A stretch of 64,000 nt of DNA from Cupriavidus sp. EM10 (lineage in GTDB: Bacteria; Pseudomonadota; Gammaproteobacteria; Burkholderiales; Burkholderiaceae). The notes beneath the pieces are model-generated. The model searched no databases, was not told the origin of the DNA, and was given only the letters and a program-made list of their open reading frames with translations. Each line of letters starts with the position of its first letter. Positions within the stretch are counted from its first letter, which is position 1. The DNA lies in NCBI RefSeq assembly GCF_018729255.1, contig NZ_CP076060.1, positions 3,256,001 through 3,320,000 on the forward strand. Reading direction: 5' to 3'. Below, piece after piece: positions 22,000 through 32,884 of this stretch. A program made the translations under genes and the position numbers.

Positions 22000-23343
22000 C
22001 TAGCGCAAGGTCAGGTTACCCTTGAAATTCGCCTTCTTCAGCAGCGACTCGTACTGCTGCGACATGACATAGGACTGAACCTGTGCCATGAAGTCCATCG
22101 TGACGACCACGATGATCAGCAGCGAGGTTCCGCCGAAATAGAACGGAACGTTCCAGCGCAGCACCAGGAATTCCGGCAACAGGCACACCAGTGTGATGTA
22201 AATCGCACCAGCCAGCGTCAGGCGCACCAGGATCTTGTCGATATAGCGCGTCGTTTGCTCGCCCGGACGGATGCCCGGAATGAAGGCTCCACTTTTCTTC
22301 AGGTTGTCTGCCACTTCCCGGCTGTTATAGACCAGAGCCGTATAGAAGAAGCAGAAAAATACAATCGCAGTCGCATACAGCAGGATGTAGACCGGCTGGC
22401 CCGGCGACAGCGTGGCGGCCAGGTCCTTGATGACCCGCCCAACCGCACCCGTCGAGTCAGACGTGAACCAGCCTGCAATCGTCGCCGGGAACAGAATGAT
22501 CGACGATGCAAAGATCGGCGGAATCACCCCTGCCATGTTCAGCTTCAGCGGCAGGTGCGACGACTGACCGCCGTACACCTTGTTGCCGACCTGACGCTTG
22601 GCATAGTTCACCAGGATCTTGCGCTGGCCACGCTCGACAAACACCACGGCGAAGGTCACACCGATCACGATCGCCACGATCAGGATCGCCGCGATGATGC
22701 TCATGGAACCCGTACGGACCAGTTCGAACAGTCCGCCGATCGCATTGGGCAGGCCCGCCGCGATACCACCGAAGATGATGATCGAAATACCGTTGCCCAG
22801 ACCGCGCTCGGTAATCTGCTCACCCAGCCACATCAGGAACATCGTGCCGGTCACCAGCGTGATTACCGCCGTGGCCCGGAACATCAGACCAGGATCGATA
22901 ACCAGCCCTGGCTGCGACTCCAGCGCCACCGCAATCGACAGCGCCTGGAACGTGGCCAGAACCACGGTGCCGTAGCGCGTGTACTGCGTAATCTTCCGTT
23001 GCCCCGCCTGCCCTTCCTTCTTCAACGTCTCCAGCTGCGGCAGCACGATCGTCAGCAATTGCATGATGATCGACGCCGAGATGTACGGCATGATGCCGAG
23101 CGCGAAGACGGTAAAGCGCGACAGCGCACCGCCCGAGAACAGGTTGAACATCCCGAGGATGCCACCCGACTGACTCTGGAAAAGCTTCGCAAGCTGGTCC
23201 GGATCGATTCCCGGCACCGGAATATGCGCACCGATGCGGTAGACGATCAGGGCCAGCACCAGGAACATCAGCCGGCGCTTGAGATCGCCGTACTTCGCCG
23301 TGTTCCTGGCCTGCGCGCTTGCATTGGGTTTCGCCGTGGCCAA
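22000..23343 (-). CDS. secY: Protein translocase subunit SecY
   Basis: Ten-span pore of the Sec translocon, working with SecE (encoded near 58 kb here) and SecG. 447 aa. Motifs include [19 protein letters not shown] and [16 protein letters not shown] in the last cytosolic loops, and ten hydrophobic spans. The start codon is TTG (minus strand 23343) with GGAG about 9 bases upstream; the next residues [13 protein letters not shown] fit Cupriavidus-type SecY as I remember it. 49 bases after rplO. Confidence 0.97.
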   Translation of the reverse strand: MATAKPNASAQARNTAKYGDLKRRLMFLVLALIVYRIGAHIPVPGIDPDQLAKLFQSQSGGILGMFNLFSGGALSRFTVFALGIMPYISASIIMQLLTIVLPQLETLKKEGQAGQRKITQYTRYGTVVLATFQALSIAVALESQPGLVIDPGLMFRATAVITLVTGTMFLMWLGEQITERGLGNGISIIIFGGIAAGLPNAIGGLFELVRTGSMSIIAAILIVAIVIGVTFAVVFVERGQRKILVNYAKRQVGNKVYGGQSSHLPLKLNMAGVIPPIFASSIILFPATIAGWFTSDSTGAVGRVIKDLAATLSPGQPVYILLYATAIVFFCFFYTALVYNSREVADNLKKSGAFIPGIRPGEQTTRYIDKILVRLTLAGAIYITLVCLLPEFLVLRWNVPFYFGGTSLLIIVVVTMDFMAQVQSYVMSQQYESLLKKANFKGNLTLR

Positions 23344-23392
23344 ACGATGCTCCGACTGTGACTTCGCCTATGCTGCGAATGCTACTGCGTAA

Positions 23393-23827
23393 TTACGCTT
23401 CGATCTGGCCGCCAGCGGCTTCGATCGCAGCCTTGGCACCAGCGGTGGCGCCCAGACCCTTGATCGTCACCTTGCGGGACAGTTCGCCAGCCTTGATGAC
23501 CTTCGCGCTCTTGACCAGCTCGCCCACCAGGCCAGCTTGCTTCAGGACCAGCAGGTCCACTTCGGCAGCTTCCAGGCGTTCGATGTCGCGCAGGGTCACT
23601 TCAGCGGTGAAGGCCTTGGTCAGCGAGGTAAAACCACGCTTCGGCAGGCGACGATACAGCGGCATTTGACCGCCTTCGAAGCCAACCTTGTGGAAGCCGC
23701 CCGAACGCGACTTCTGACCCTTGTGACCACGACCAGCCGTCTTGCCCAGGCCGGAGCCGATACCGCGGCCGACGCGACGCTTGGCGTGCTTCGAACCGTC
23801 GGCCGGTTTCAGGTTGTTCAGTTGCAT
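23393..23827 (-). CDS. rplO: 50S ribosomal protein L15
   Basis: Large-subunit assembly protein, 144 aa. [20 protein letters not shown], then the Gly-rich extended loop [20 protein letters not shown] characteristic of L15. GGAGAGCAAC precedes the ATG. Between rpmD and secY in the standard spc order. Confidence 0.98.
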   Translation of the reverse strand: MQLNNLKPADGSKHAKRRVGRGIGSGLGKTAGRGHKGQKSRSGGFHKVGFEGGQMPLYRRLPKRGFTSLTKAFTAEVTLRDIERLEAAEVDLLVLKQAGLVGELVKSAKVIKAGELSRKVTIKGLGATAGAKAAIEAAGGQIEA

Positions 23828-23846
23828 GTTGCTCTCCGAGTCCCGA

Positions 23847-24029
23847 TCAGGCCAGAACCTTGACCAGGTACGAGACCTTGTTGATCATGCCGCGCACGGC
23901 GGGCGTGTCCTGCAGCTCCGAAACGGAGTTCAGGCGACGCAGGCCCAGGCCACGTACGGTGGCGCGATGATCCTCGCGCGTACCGATCAGGCTACGCACG
24001 AGTTGCACTTTTACGGTTTTCTGCGACAT
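23847..24029 (-). CDS. rpmD: 50S ribosomal protein L30
   Basis: 60-aa protein: [20 protein letters not shown] then [17 protein letters not shown], the L30 signature. ATG 24029 is used; an upstream in-frame start would overlap rpsE. 10 bases after rpsE and 19 before rplO. Confidence 0.97.
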   Translation of the reverse strand: MSQKTVKVQLVRSLIGTREDHRATVRGLGLRRLNSVSELQDTPAVRGMINKVSYLVKVLA

Positions 24030-24039
24030 TTCGTTCACC

Positions 24040-24558
24040 TTAGCCGAGGATGTCTTCGACCGACTTGCCACGCTTGGCGGCGATTTCCGCCGGCGTGCTC
24101 ATCTTCGTCAGACCATCGATGGTGGCGCGAACCATGTTGTACGGGTTCGTCGAACCGTGCGACTTCGTCACAACGTTCGTCACACCCATCACTTCGAAGA
24201 TCGCGCGCATCGGACCGCCGGCGATCACGCCGGTACCTTCCTTGGCGGGCATCATCAGCACCTTGGCGGCGCCGTGACGGCCAACAACTTCGTGTTGCAG
24301 CGTGCCGTTCTTCAGCGAGACCTTGACCATCTTGCGACGGGCTTCGTCCATTGCCTTCTGCACGGCCACCGGAACTTCCTTGGCCTTGCCCTTGCCCATG
24401 CCGATGCGGCCATCGCCGTCACCAACCACGGTCAGCGCAGCGAAACCGAGGATACGGCCACCCTTCACCACCTTGGTGACACGGTTGACCGAGATCATCT
24501 TCTCGCGGAGGCCGTCGTCGCGTTCGTCCTGTTGGACTTTTGCTTGCATCTTTGCCAT
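24040..24558 (-). CDS. rpsE: 30S ribosomal protein S5
   Basis: 30S body protein important for decoding accuracy. 172 aa with the double-stranded-RNA-binding-like domain [20 protein letters not shown] and C-terminal domain [20 protein letters not shown]. Residues around VTKVVKGGR, where spectinomycin-resistance changes occur in E. coli, look wild type. 21 bases after rplR. Confidence 0.98.
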   Translation of the reverse strand: MAKMQAKVQQDERDDGLREKMISVNRVTKVVKGGRILGFAALTVVGDGDGRIGMGKGKAKEVPVAVQKAMDEARRKMVKVSLKNGTLQHEVVGRHGAAKVLMMPAKEGTGVIAGGPMRAIFEVMGVTNVVTKSHGSTNPYNMVRATIDGLTKMSTPAEIAAKRGKSVEDILG

Positions 24559-24579
24559 GACGTATCTCTCTTTGAGCGC

Positions 24580-24936
24580 TTAGAACTTGAGGCCGGCTTC
24601 ACGCGCGGCGTCAGCCAGGGCCTTCACGCGGCCGTGGAAGCGGAAGCCACCACGATCGAACGCGACGGTTTCCACGCCAGCTGCCTTTGCCTTTTCGGCA
24701 ACGCGCTTGCCCACCAGGGTGGCGGCGGCAACGGTAGCACCGCTGCCAGTCAGTTCCTTGCGCACTTCTGCCTCGGCGGTAGAAGCCGAAGCCAGCACTT
24801 GCGTGCCGCACGGCGAGTACACCTGAGCGTAAATATGCGTATTCGTACGGAACACGGTCAGACGATTGATCTTCAGTTCCGCGATTTTCGCGCGGGTCTG
24901 ACGTGCACGGCGCAAACGAGCGTCTTTCTTGTTCAT
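24580..24936 (-). CDS. rplR: 50S ribosomal protein L18
   Basis: 5S rRNA-binding protein, 118 aa. Basic N-terminus [20 protein letters not shown], core [20 protein letters not shown] and the C-terminal signature [20 protein letters not shown]. Between rplF and rpsE. Confidence 0.98.
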   Translation of the reverse strand: MNKKDARLRRARQTRAKIAELKINRLTVFRTNTHIYAQVYSPCGTQVLASASTAEAEVRKELTGSGATVAAATLVGKRVAEKAKAAGVETVAFDRGGFRFHGRVKALADAAREAGLKF

Positions 24937-24947
24937 CTCTGGACCCC

Positions 24948-25481
24948 TTACTTCTTCTTGGTTTCCTTCAGGATGACGCGCTCGTCAGCGTAGCGAACAC
25001 CCTTGCCCTTGTAGGGCTCGGGCGGACGGTACGCGCGAACTTCCGCGGCAACCTGACCGACTTTCTGCTTGTCAGCACCCTTGATCACGATTTCGGTCTG
25101 CGTCGGCGTTTCGGCCTTCACGCCTTCCGGCATTTCGTGGATCACGTCGTGCGAGAAACCAAGCTGGAGCTTCAGCGCGGAACCTTGCAGCTGGGCGCGG
25201 TAACCCACGCCAACCAGGTTCAGCTTGCGCTCGAAGCCGGTGGTCACGCCCTTGACCATGTTTGCCGCCAGGGCGCGCATGGTGCCTTGCAGGGCGTTTG
25301 CTTCACGCGATTCGTCAGCCGGTTCGAAAGTCAGCGTGCCATCGGCAACGTTGGCCTTCACCAGGCTGTGAATCGGCTGGGACAGCGTACCGAGCGGGCC
25401 CTTAACGGAGAGCACGCCAGCCGCCACATTAACTTCCGCGCCTTTCGGCAGCGCGATGGGAGCCTTACCTACACGGGACAT
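24948..25481 (-). CDS. rplF: 50S ribosomal protein L6
   Basis: Protein near the factor-binding site, 177 aa, with two L6 repeats; signature [15 protein letters not shown] ending present as [34 protein letters not shown] start. 9 bases after rpsH. Confidence 0.98.
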   Translation of the reverse strand: MSRVGKAPIALPKGAEVNVAAGVLSVKGPLGTLSQPIHSLVKANVADGTLTFEPADESREANALQGTMRALAANMVKGVTTGFERKLNLVGVGYRAQLQGSALKLQLGFSHDVIHEMPEGVKAETPTQTEIVIKGADKQKVGQVAAEVRAYRPPEPYKGKGVRYADERVILKETKKK

Positions 25482-25490
25482 GTTTGCTCC

Positions 25491-25886
25491 TTACGCGACG
25501 TAGCAGAGAACTTCGCCGCCCACGCCAGTGGCACGTGCCTTGCGGTCGGTCATCAGACCCTGCGGGGTCGAGATGATCGCCACACCCAGGCCGTTCATCA
25601 CTTGGGGGATGTCGCTGCGGCCCTTGTACACGCGCAGACCGGGCTTCGAAACGCGCTCGATGCGCTCGATCACCGGACGGCCGGCGTAGTACTTCAGACC
25701 AATGGTCAGTTGCGCCTTGCCGCCATCTTCCTGAACCGAGTAGTCATCGACGTAGCCTTCGTCCTTCAGGACTTTGGCGATCGCAACCTTCAGTTTGGAC
25801 GAGGGCATGACCACCGACGCCTTCTGCACGCCCTGGGCGTTGCGAATGCGCGTCAGCATATCGGCGATAGGATCGCTCATGCTCAT
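25491..25886 (-). CDS. rpsH: 30S ribosomal protein S8
   Basis: 16S-binding protein and, in E. coli, translational repressor of the spc operon through the rplE region. 131 aa: [20 protein letters not shown], and the C-terminal signature [20 protein letters not shown]. 27 bases after rpsN. Confidence 0.98.
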   Translation of the reverse strand: MSMSDPIADMLTRIRNAQGVQKASVVMPSSKLKVAIAKVLKDEGYVDDYSVQEDGGKAQLTIGLKYYAGRPVIERIERVSKPGLRVYKGRSDIPQVMNGLGVAIISTPQGLMTDRKARATGVGGEVLCYVA

Positions 25887-25913
25887 ACTGTTTCTCCTGT
25901 AGCCTGTGCGTAA

Positions 25914-26219
25914 TTACCAGCTGGCTTTCGTCAGACCCGGGATTTCGCCCTTGAAGGCGATTTCGCGGATCTTGTTACGCGCCAGGCCAAACTTGCGGAA
26001 GGTACCGCGGGGACGACCGGTGATCGCGCAGCGGTTGCGCTGGCGAGTCGGGTTAGCGTTGCGCGGGAGCTTCTGCAGCTCGAGGCGCGCCAGATAACGC
26101 TCTTCTTCCGACTTTTCTTGGTCGTCGATAATGGCCTTGAGGTTTGCGCGCTTGTCGGCATACTTCGCCACGAGCTTTGCGCGCTTCTTCTCACGTTCAA
26201 TCAGAGCCAGTTTAGCCAC
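25914..26219 (-). CDS. rpsN: 30S ribosomal protein S14 (zinc-free type)
   Basis: 30S head protein, 101 aa. It is the long C- form: only one Cys ([13 protein letters not shown]) and no zinc ribbon. C-terminus [19 protein letters not shown] matches the standard S14 ending. 8 bases after rplE. Confidence 0.98.
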   Translation of the reverse strand: MAKLALIEREKKRAKLVAKYADKRANLKAIIDDQEKSEEERYLARLELQKLPRNANPTRQRNRCAITGRPRGTFRKFGLARNKIREIAFKGEIPGLTKASW

Positions 26220-26227
26220 GGTTACCC

Positions 26228-26770
26228 TTAATTACGGAACGGGAACTTGAACGCGTTCAGGAGAGCCTTGGCTTCCTCGTCGTTCTTAGCCGTCGTCGTG
26301 ATGCTGATGTTCAGACCACGCAGTGCGTCGATCTTGTCGTACTCGATTTCGGGGAAAATGATCTGCTCTTTCACACCGATGTTGTAGTTACCACGACCGT
26401 CGAACGATTTGCCCGACACACCACGGAAGTCACGCACGCGCGGCAGTGCCACGGTCACGAAACGGTCCAGGAATTCGAACATACGCTCACCGCGCAGGGT
26501 CACCATCGCGCCGATGGGGTAGCCCTGACGGATCTTGAAGCCGGCGATGGCCTTCTTGGCCTTCGTCACAACGGGCTTCTGACCGGCGATCTTGGTCAGG
26601 TCACCAACTGCCAACTCAATGACCTTCTTGTCATTGATCGCTTCGCCCAGGCCCATGTTCAGGGTGATCTTGGTGAAACGCGGCACTTCCATGACCGACT
26701 TGTAGCCGAACTGCTTCATCAGCGCCGGCACAACCTGTTCTTTGTAAAACTCTTGCAGACGTGCTGTCAT
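26228..26770 (-). CDS. rplE: 50S ribosomal protein L5
   Basis: 5S rRNA-binding protein of the central protuberance, 180 aa: [30 protein letters not shown] and the loop [21 protein letters not shown] 26770 follows GGAGTTGAGC; a TTG two codons upstream is in frame but less likely. 25 bases after rplX. Confidence 0.98.
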   Translation of the reverse strand: MTARLQEFYKEQVVPALMKQFGYKSVMEVPRFTKITLNMGLGEAINDKKVIELAVGDLTKIAGQKPVVTKAKKAIAGFKIRQGYPIGAMVTLRGERMFEFLDRFVTVALPRVRDFRGVSGKSFDGRGNYNIGVKEQIIFPEIEYDKIDALRGLNISITTTAKNDEEAKALLNAFKFPFRN

Positions 26771-26795
26771 GCTCAACTCCTATCTGTGCCCAGAA

Positions 26796-27104
26796 TCAAG
26801 CGGCCAGGACGGCACCGGTCGTCTTCAGCACGCGCACGCGCTTGCCTTCCTCGACCTTGATACCGACACGCGACGGCTTGCCATTGGCATCCACGAGCGC
26901 AACGTTGGAAATATGCAGCGGCATCAGCTTGTCGACCACGCCACCGGTGGTACCCAGCATCGGGTTCGGGCGAGCGTGCTTCTTGGCAACGTTCACGCCT
27001 TCAACCACGACCTTGTCGCCTTGCACTGCCTGGACGACACCGCGCTTGCCCTTGTCCTTGCCGGTCAGCACGATGACTTCGTCGCCTTTGCGAATCTTGT
27101 TCAT
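26796..27104 (-). CDS. rplX: 50S ribosomal protein L24
   Basis: Assembly initiator at the exit tunnel, 102 aa. KOW motif near the N-terminus in [19 protein letters not shown]. 9 bases after rplN. Confidence 0.98.
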   Translation of the reverse strand: MNKIRKGDEVIVLTGKDKGKRGVVQAVQGDKVVVEGVNVAKKHARPNPMLGTTGGVVDKLMPLHISNVALVDANGKPSRVGIKVEEGKRVRVLKTTGAVLAA

Positions 27105-27113
27105 GGCGGCTCC

Positions 27114-27482
27114 TTACAGCACTTCCGGAGCGAGCGACACGATCTTCATGAAGCGCTCGGTACGGAGTTCACGAGTCACCGGCCCGAAGATACGGGTGCC
27201 GATCGGCTCGAGCTTGTTGTTCAGCAGTACGGCGGCATTGCCGTCGAACTTGACGAGCGAACCGTCAGCGCGGCGCACGCCCTTGGCGGTACGCACGACG
27301 ACTGCGTTATAGATGTCGCCCTTCTTCACGCGACCGCGCGGCGCTGCGTCCTTCACGGTCACCTTGATGATGTCGCCCACGCTCGCATAGCGGCGCTTGG
27401 ACCCACCCAGTACCTTGATGCACAGCACTTCGCGCGCACCGGTGTTATCGGCCACTTCGAGCCGGCTTTCTGTCTGAATCAT
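27114..27482 (-). CDS. rplN: 50S ribosomal protein L14
   Basis: 23S-binding protein at subunit bridges, 122 aa: [19 protein letters not shown], then [15 protein letters not shown] and the ending [11 protein letters not shown]. First gene of the spc group. The upstream open frame to 27614 has no homology and lies in the leader. A strong sigma70 promoter sits about 220 bases upstream, so the transcript has a long leader. Confidence 0.98.
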   Translation of the reverse strand: MIQTESRLEVADNTGAREVLCIKVLGGSKRRYASVGDIIKVTVKDAAPRGRVKKGDIYNAVVVRTAKGVRRADGSLVKFDGNAAVLLNNKLEPIGTRIFGPVTRELRTERFMKIVSLAPEVL

Positions 27483-27703
27483 GGTGTTATCTTCCCAACT
27501 TAATCCGTCGGCTCTTCCTGATGAAGCCCGTCGGTCAGTCTTGGTCCCGTCGGAGCCAGGCATTGCGCCAGCACCGCTTGGGTTGATCAACTTGGAAGTC
27601 GGTAGTGCCCGCACCCAAAACCACCGGATGCCAGCCCTTGCTCGCTCGACAGGTCCGCCCGGGTGGTGTTGCTAAGGCGAACGCAATAAAGCGGAAGTCC
27701 AGG

Positions 27704-27732
27704 ATTATAGCAACATAACCCTGGACTTGCAA
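27704..27732 (-). promoter_or_regulatory. Sigma70 promoter of the spc operon (rplN)
   Basis: Leftward -35 TTGCAA (27727-27732), 17-base spacer and consensus -10 TATAAT (27704-27709). The spacer and -10 are flanked by an inverted repeat GTCCAGG/CCTGGAC (27697-27726), a possible operator. The leader to rplN is about 215 bases with no convincing ORF. Confidence 0.85.
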
Positions 27733-27753
27733 GTCTTCAAAGTACTGTTGTAC

Positions 27754-28032
27754 TTAGATGACGCGCGCAGCTTCTACCAGCCGGGAAACCACCCAGGACT
27801 TGGTCCGCGACAGCGGACGCGTTTCCTGGATTTCAACCTTGTCGCCTTCCTTGTACTGGTTGGCTTCGTCGTGTGCGTGGTACTTCTTCGAACGCAGCAC
27901 GTACTTGCCGTACAGGGGGTGCTTGACGCGGTTTTCGATCAGGACCGTAACGGTCTTGTCCATCTTGTCGCTCACGACACGGCCCACGAGGGTCCGGTGA
28001 AGCTTTGCTTCAGTCTTCGCAGCTTCGGTCAT
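27754..28032 (-). CDS. rpsQ: 30S ribosomal protein S17
   Basis: OB-fold 16S-binding protein, 92 aa: [20 protein letters not shown] and [21 protein letters not shown] 28032 overlaps the rpmC stop by 4 bases (ATGA). Last gene of the S10 group; only a weak 6-pair hairpin (about 27735-27750) follows, before the spc promoter. Confidence 0.98.
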   Translation of the reverse strand: MTEAAKTEAKLHRTLVGRVVSDKMDKTVTVLIENRVKHPLYGKYVLRSKKYHAHDEANQYKEGDKVEIQETRPLSRTKSWVVSRLVEAARVI

Positions 28033-28223
28033 TTCGCGTTCGCCTTCTCGTTCAGCACGGTTTGCACGCGCGCGATGTCCTTGCGCACCTTCTTCAGCTG
28101 GCTGGTGTTCTGCAGCTGTTGGGTGGCCTTTTGCATGCGCAGGCTAAATTGGGCCTTCAGCAGCTCGGAGAGCTCCTGGTTCAGGCCTGCGGCGTCCTTG
28201 CCGCGCAGTTCGGATGCTTTCAT
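28029..28223 (-). CDS. rpmC: 50S ribosomal protein L29
   Basis: Exit-tunnel protein near the signal recognition particle site, 64 aa: [35 protein letters not shown] and [17 protein letters not shown] 28223 with AAGGAGAT upstream. 10 bases after rplP and overlapping rpsQ. Confidence 0.98.
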   Translation of the reverse strand: MKASELRGKDAAGLNQELSELLKAQFSLRMQKATQQLQNTSQLKKVRKDIARVQTVLNEKANAK

Positions 28224-28233
28224 CCCAATCTCC

Positions 28234-28650
28234 TTACGTACCGACCTGACGCACCACGAAATTCGTGGCGATCGGCAGCTTGGCGGCGGCGAGACGGAAC
28301 GCCTCACGGGCCAGCTCTTCGCTCACGCCATCCATTTCGTACAGCATCTTGCCCGGCTGAATTTCAGCCACGTAGTATTCCGGATTGCCCTTACCGTTAC
28401 CCATACGGACTTCGGCAGGCTTCTTCGAAATCGGCTTGTCCGGGAAAATCCGGATCCAGATGCGGCCGCCACGCTTGATGTGGCGGGTCATCGCACGACG
28501 TGCCGACTCGATCTGGCGAGCGGTCAGACGGCCACGGCCCATTGCCTTCAGGCCGAATTCGCCAAAAGACACGGCGTTGCCACGGGTAGCCTTACCCGTG
28601 TTGCGGCCCTTCTGCTCCTTGCGATACTTCCTACGCTTAGGTTGCAGCAT
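28234..28650 (-). CDS. rplP: 50S ribosomal protein L16
   Basis: Protein positioning A-site tRNA, 138 aa: [31 protein letters not shown] region present as [12 protein letters not shown], and [16 protein letters not shown] with the Arg that E. coli L16 hydroxylates nearby. 2 bases after rpsC. Confidence 0.98.
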
Positions 28651-28652
28651 TC

Positions 28653-29450
28653 TTATTCTCCACTCTTCGCGTCTGCGCCAGGCGCAGCGCGACGACCAGC
28701 ACCGGCACCACCGCGGCGGTTGCCCGACGGACGGCCTTCGCCTTCACGGCGGCGGCCTTCCGGGCGACCCGGACGACGACGACGGTCTTCTTGCGGCTCT
28801 TCCACCACGGGCGCGTCGTTGCGGCCCAGGTGATCGCCCTTGTAGACCCACACCTTGACACCAATGATGCCGTAGGTGGTTTCGGCTTCCGAGAAGCCGT
28901 AGTCGATGTCGGCGCGCAGGGTGTGCAGGGGCACACGGCCTTCGCGGTACCACTCGGTACGTGCGATTTCAATACCGTTCAGACGGCCCGAGCTCATGAT
29001 CTTGATGCCCTGGGCACCCAGACGCATTGCGTTCTGCATCGCGCGCTTCATGGCGCGACGGAACATGATGCGGCGCTCGAGCTGCTGCGTGATCGAATCG
29101 GCGATCAGCTGCGCATCGGTTTCCGGCTTGCGGATTTCCTCGATGTTCACGTGCACGGGCACACCCATGCGACGTTGCAGCTCGGCCTTGAGCAGTTCGA
29201 TGTCTTCACCCTTCTTGCCGATCACCACGCCCGGACGCGAGCTGTAAATGGTGATACGTGCATTACGGGCCGGACGCTCGATCACAACACGGCCAACCGA
29301 TGCGTTCTTGAGCTTCTTCTTCAGGAACTCGCGAACTTCGATGTCTTCTTTCAGCATGCCGGCGAACTTCGTGTTGTTGGCGTACCAACGCGAAGCCCAG
29401 TTACGGCTGACGGCCAGACGGAAGCCAGTCGGATGAATCTTCTGTCCCAT
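28653..29450 (-). CDS. rpsC: 30S ribosomal protein S3
   Basis: mRNA-entry protein of the 30S head, 265 aa. [20 protein letters not shown] domain [17 protein letters not shown] and C-terminal domain [15 protein letters not shown]. The C-terminal about 50 residues are a disordered Arg/Gly/Glu-rich tail, longer than the 233-aa E. coli protein, as in other Burkholderiaceae as far as I recall. Confidence 0.98.
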
Positions 29451-29459
29451 CGTGACTCC

Positions 29460-29789
29460 TTAGTTGCCGAGCGTCACAGTGATGTGACAGGTTTGTTTCT
29501 CGATGCGGTTGCCGCGGCCCTTCGCCCGTGCGGTGAAGCGCTTGAGCGAGGTTGCCTTGTCGACGAAGATGGTCTTGACCTTCAGTTCGTCGATGTCGGC
29601 GCCTTCGTTGTGCTCGGCGTTGGCGATGGCCGATTCGACCACCTTCTTCACGATCCCGGCAGCCTTTTTCGGGCTGAACGTCAGGATGTTGAGCGCGCGC
29701 TCGATCGGCAGACCGCGGATCTGGTCAGCGACCAGACGCGTCTTCTGGGCGGAGATACGGGCACCGCGATGAATCGCTTTCACTTCCAT
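29460..29789 (-). CDS. rplV: 50S ribosomal protein L22
   Basis: Lines the nascent-peptide tunnel; macrolide resistance changes map to its loop. 109 aa: [19 protein letters not shown] and the C-terminal loop [18 protein letters not shown]. 9 bases between neighbours on each side (rpsS and rpsC). Confidence 0.98.
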   Translation of the reverse strand: MEVKAIHRGARISAQKTRLVADQIRGLPIERALNILTFSPKKAAGIVKKVVESAIANAEHNEGADIDELKVKTIFVDKATSLKRFTARAKGRGNRIEKQTCHITVTLGN

Positions 29790-29798
29790 GATGGCACC

Positions 29799-30074
29799 TT
29801 ACCTCTTCGCTTTCTTGTCGGCCGCGTGGCCCTTGAACGTGCGAGTGATCGCAAATTCGCCGAGCTTGTGGCCAACCATGTTTTCCGTCACGTACACCGG
29901 CACGTGTTGGCGGCCGTTGTGCACGGCGATCGTCAGCCCGATGAAATCAGGCATGATCGTCGAACGACGCGACCATGTCTTGATGGGCTTCTTGTCCTTG
30001 CCGCCTGCAGCTGCTTCCACCTTCTTCAGCAGATGGTCGTCGCAGAACGGACCCTTTTTTGCGGAACGAGTCAT
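29799..30074 (-). CDS. rpsS: 30S ribosomal protein S19
   Basis: 30S head protein, 91 aa: [39 protein letters not shown] and [19 protein letters not shown]. 22 bases after rplB. Confidence 0.98.
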   Translation of the reverse strand: MTRSAKKGPFCDDHLLKKVEAAAGGKDKKPIKTWSRRSTIMPDFIGLTIAVHNGRQHVPVYVTENMVGHKLGEFAITRTFKGHAADKKAKR

Positions 30075-30096
30075 ATCTTTAGCTCCTACCTACCGA

Positions 30097-30927
30097 TTAG
30101 CGCTTGTGGCGGCGCTGGACGATCATGCTGTCCGTGCGCTTGTTGCTGCGGGTACGGTAACCCTTGGCCGGGGTACCCCACGGCGAAACCGGGTCGCGAC
30201 CAGCAGCAGTCTTGCCTTCACCACCACCATGCGGGTGGTCCACCGGGTTCATCACCACGCCGCGAACGGTCGGGCGAATACCGCGCCAGCGCGTGGCACC
30301 GGCCTTGCCGATCACACGCAGGCTGTGCTCTTCGTTGCCCACTTCACCAATGGTGGCGCGGCATTCGATATGCACGCGACGCACTTCACCGGAGCGCAGA
30401 CGAACCTGAGCGTACAGGCCTTCGCGGGCCAGCAGCACGGCGGAACCACCGGCAGCACGCGCAACTTGCGCGCCCTTGCCAGGCAGGATCTCCACGTTGT
30501 TGATCGTGGTACCAACCGGGATGTTGCGGATCGGCAGGTTGTTACCGGCCTTGATCGGGGCTTCCGAGCCGTTCATCAGGGCTTGGCCGGCCACCATGCC
30601 CTTGGTGGCGATGATGTAGCGGCGCTCGCCGTCGGCGAACAGCACCAGCGCGATGTTCGCGCTGCGGTTCGGATCGTATTCCAGGCGCTCGACCTTGGCG
30701 GCAATGCCGTCCTTGTCGTTGCGCTTGAAGTCGACCACGCGGTAGTGGTGCTTATGACCACCGCCCTTGTGGCGGGTGGTGATATGACCGTTGTTGTTAC
30801 GGCCCGACTTCTGGAATTGCTTTTCCAGCAGCGGAGCGTGCGGGGCGCCCTTGTGAAGGTCCTTGTTGACCACCTTCACCATCGAGCGACGACCCGGGGA
30901 AGTCGGCTTGGTCTTGACGAGTGCCAT
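30097..30927 (-). CDS. rplB: 50S ribosomal protein L2
   Basis: Central 23S protein near the peptidyl transferase centre, 276 aa. The conserved loop [13 protein letters not shown] with the key His is present near residue 230, as are the [11 protein letters not shown] and NIPVGT segments. 2 bases after rplW. Confidence 0.98.
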
Positions 30928-30929
30928 GA

Positions 30930-31244
30930 TTACTTGGCCTCCGCTTCAAAATTGATTTCCTGACCCGGCTTCAGCGCCACGTATGCCTTCTTCACGTGGT
31001 TGCGACGGCCCATGAAGCGGCCAAAGCGCTTTTGTTTGCCCTTCTGGTTCAGGATCTGAACGGACTGCACCTCGACCTTGAACAGCAGTTCGACGGCGGC
31101 CTTCACTTCTGCCTTGTTGGCATCGCGAGCCACTTCGAACACAACCTGTTCGTTCTTGTCGGCGACCAGGGTTGCCTTTTCGGAAACCACGGGCGCGAGC
31201 AGCACCTGCATCAAACGATGATCGTTCTTGGCTACTTGGGTCAT
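30930..31244 (-). CDS. rplW: 50S ribosomal protein L23
   Basis: Exit-tunnel docking site for trigger factor and SRP, 104 aa: [31 protein letters not shown] and [20 protein letters not shown] overlaps the rplD stop by 4 bases (ATGA). Confidence 0.98.
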
Positions 31245-31861
31245 TTCAGCAACTCCTCGATCTGCGCGACAGCTGCCTTCGTCACGAGCACCTTCTTGTA
31301 GTGCACCAGCGACAGCGGATCAGCGTGACGCGGCTCCACGACTGCCACATTGGGCAGGTTGCGCGAAGCCAGGTAGAGGTTTTCATCGAGGCTGTCGGTG
31401 ATGATCAGCACCGAGTCCAGGCCCATGGCCTTGAACTTGTCGGCCAGCAGCTTGGTCTTGGGCGCGTCGACAGCGAAACCGTCCACTACGTTGATACGAC
31501 CTTCACGTGCGAGCTGCGAGTAAATCGAGCGCATACCGGCACGGAACATCTTCTTGTTGACCTTCTGGCTGAAGTTCTCTTCCGGCGAATTCGGGAAGAT
31601 ACGGCCACCGCCACGCCACAGCGGCGAGGACGACATACCGGCACGAGCACGGCCCGTACCCTTCTGGCGCCACGGCTTCTTGGTCGTGTGCTTGACCTCT
31701 TCGCGGTCCTTCTGCTTGCGGTTACCGCTACGGGCGTTCGCCTGATACGCAACGACGATCTGGTGAACCAGAGCTTCGTTGTAGTCACGGCCGAACACTT
31801 CCGGCGAGGCTGCAACGCCAGCGCCGACTTGACCGTTGTCCTGGAGGAGCTTGAGTTCCAT
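31241..31861 (-). CDS. rplD: 50S ribosomal protein L4
   Basis: Tunnel protein and, in E. coli, regulator of the S10 operon. 206 aa: [20 protein letters not shown], the extended loop with [17 protein letters not shown] and [14 protein letters not shown]. 12 bases after rplC, overlapping rplW. Confidence 0.98.
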   Translation of the reverse strand: MELKLLQDNGQVGAGVAASPEVFGRDYNEALVHQIVVAYQANARSGNRKQKDREEVKHTTKKPWRQKGTGRARAGMSSSPLWRGGGRIFPNSPEENFSQKVNKKMFRAGMRSIYSQLAREGRINVVDGFAVDAPKTKLLADKFKAMGLDSVLIITDSLDENLYLASRNLPNVAVVEPRHADPLSLVHYKKVLVTKAAVAQIEELLK

Positions 31862-31873
31862 TACATGCGCTCC

Positions 31874-32518
31874 TTAAGCTTTGGCCTTGACGGCCGGGGT
31901 CACGATGACCTTGCCGCCCTTGGAACCGGGGATGGCGCCCTTGACCAGCAGCAGCTTGCGCTCTGCGTCGATCTTGGCGATCTCGAGGTTTTGCACCGTA
32001 CGGGTGACGTCACCGAGGTGACCCGTCATGCGCTTGCCCGGGAACACGCGACCCGGATCCTGCGCCATACCGATGGAACCCGGCACGTTGTGCGAACGCG
32101 AGTTACCGTGGGTGGCACGACCCGAAGCGAAGTGGTAGCGCTTGATGGTACCGGCGTAGCCCTTACCGATGGTCACGCCCTGCACGTCGATCTTCTGACC
32201 GACCTGGAACAGGTCGACCGACAGCGAACCGCCAGCTTGCAGTTCGGCAGCCTTGGCTGCATCGATGCGGAATTCTTTGATGATTTCGCCAGCTTCCACG
32301 CCGGCTTTGGCGAGATGACCCGCCAGCGGCTTGGTGACGCGGCTTGCGCGCCGGCTGCCGAAGGTGACTTGAACCGCGGTATAACCGTCGGTCTCGTCCG
32401 TCTTGATTTGCGTCACGCGGTTGTCGCCGACCTCGACCACGGTAACGGGAATCGAATCACCGTCGTCCGTGAAAATACGGGTCATGCCAACCTTGCGACC
32501 TACAAGGCCAAGGCTCAT
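31874..32518 (-). CDS. rplC: 50S ribosomal protein L3
   Basis: 23S-binding assembly protein, 214 aa: [40 protein letters not shown] and the ending [18 protein letters not shown] 32518 with GGAG upstream is chosen; the in-frame extension to 32623 is not conserved and covers the leader. In this genome rplC is not directly after rpsJ: it heads its own transcript from the promoter at 32649-32677. Confidence 0.97.
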   Translation of the reverse strand: MSLGLVGRKVGMTRIFTDDGDSIPVTVVEVGDNRVTQIKTDETDGYTAVQVTFGSRRASRVTKPLAGHLAKAGVEAGEIIKEFRIDAAKAAELQAGGSLSVDLFQVGQKIDVQGVTIGKGYAGTIKRYHFASGRATHGNSRSHNVPGSIGMAQDPGRVFPGKRMTGHLGDVTRTVQNLEIAKIDAERKLLLVKGAIPGSKGGKVIVTPAVKAKA

Positions 32519-32884
32519 GGTTTGCTCCATTCCCAGCTGCGATTGGCCGGGGCTGATTGATACACGAAACTGTGCGATTTGCGGGTGCGCGAAAAGGATT
32601 GCGCTGACCAAAACGGTCCCCACTACCCGGAGAAACGGGTAGCCTTACAATATAACCCAGCCTTTTGGAAAGGGCAAGATGATTTGCCGAATTCCTTGCG
32701 TGACCGTGCACGTAGCGGCTGAATTTGGCGAAATTGCGGCGCGAAGTCGACTTGCGGCGGGACAATGCCCGCCGAAGCCGTCAATCCAGGCCGTCACCCA
32801 GGCCCGCACGACGCCCGCGCCGATCACCGTGGCGCCGCCCGACATCGCGGCAAGCTTGTCCTGGCGGTGGCAGAGCCGGTGCCG
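32519..32884 (-). promoter_or_regulatory. rplC leader and promoter region
   Basis: 366 bases with no gene. A clear leftward sigma70 promoter has -35 TTGCCC (32672-32677), a 17-base spacer and -10 TATATT (32649-32654). The predicted transcript starts with a hairpin CTACCCG-TTTCTC-CGGGTAG (32624-32643) and a leader of about 120 bases. The part from 32678 to 32884 shows no recognisable element. Confidence 0.75.

Noticed and set aside
32645..32845. 66-codon leftward frame upstream of rplC
   Set aside because: It overlaps the rplC promoter and shows no domain.
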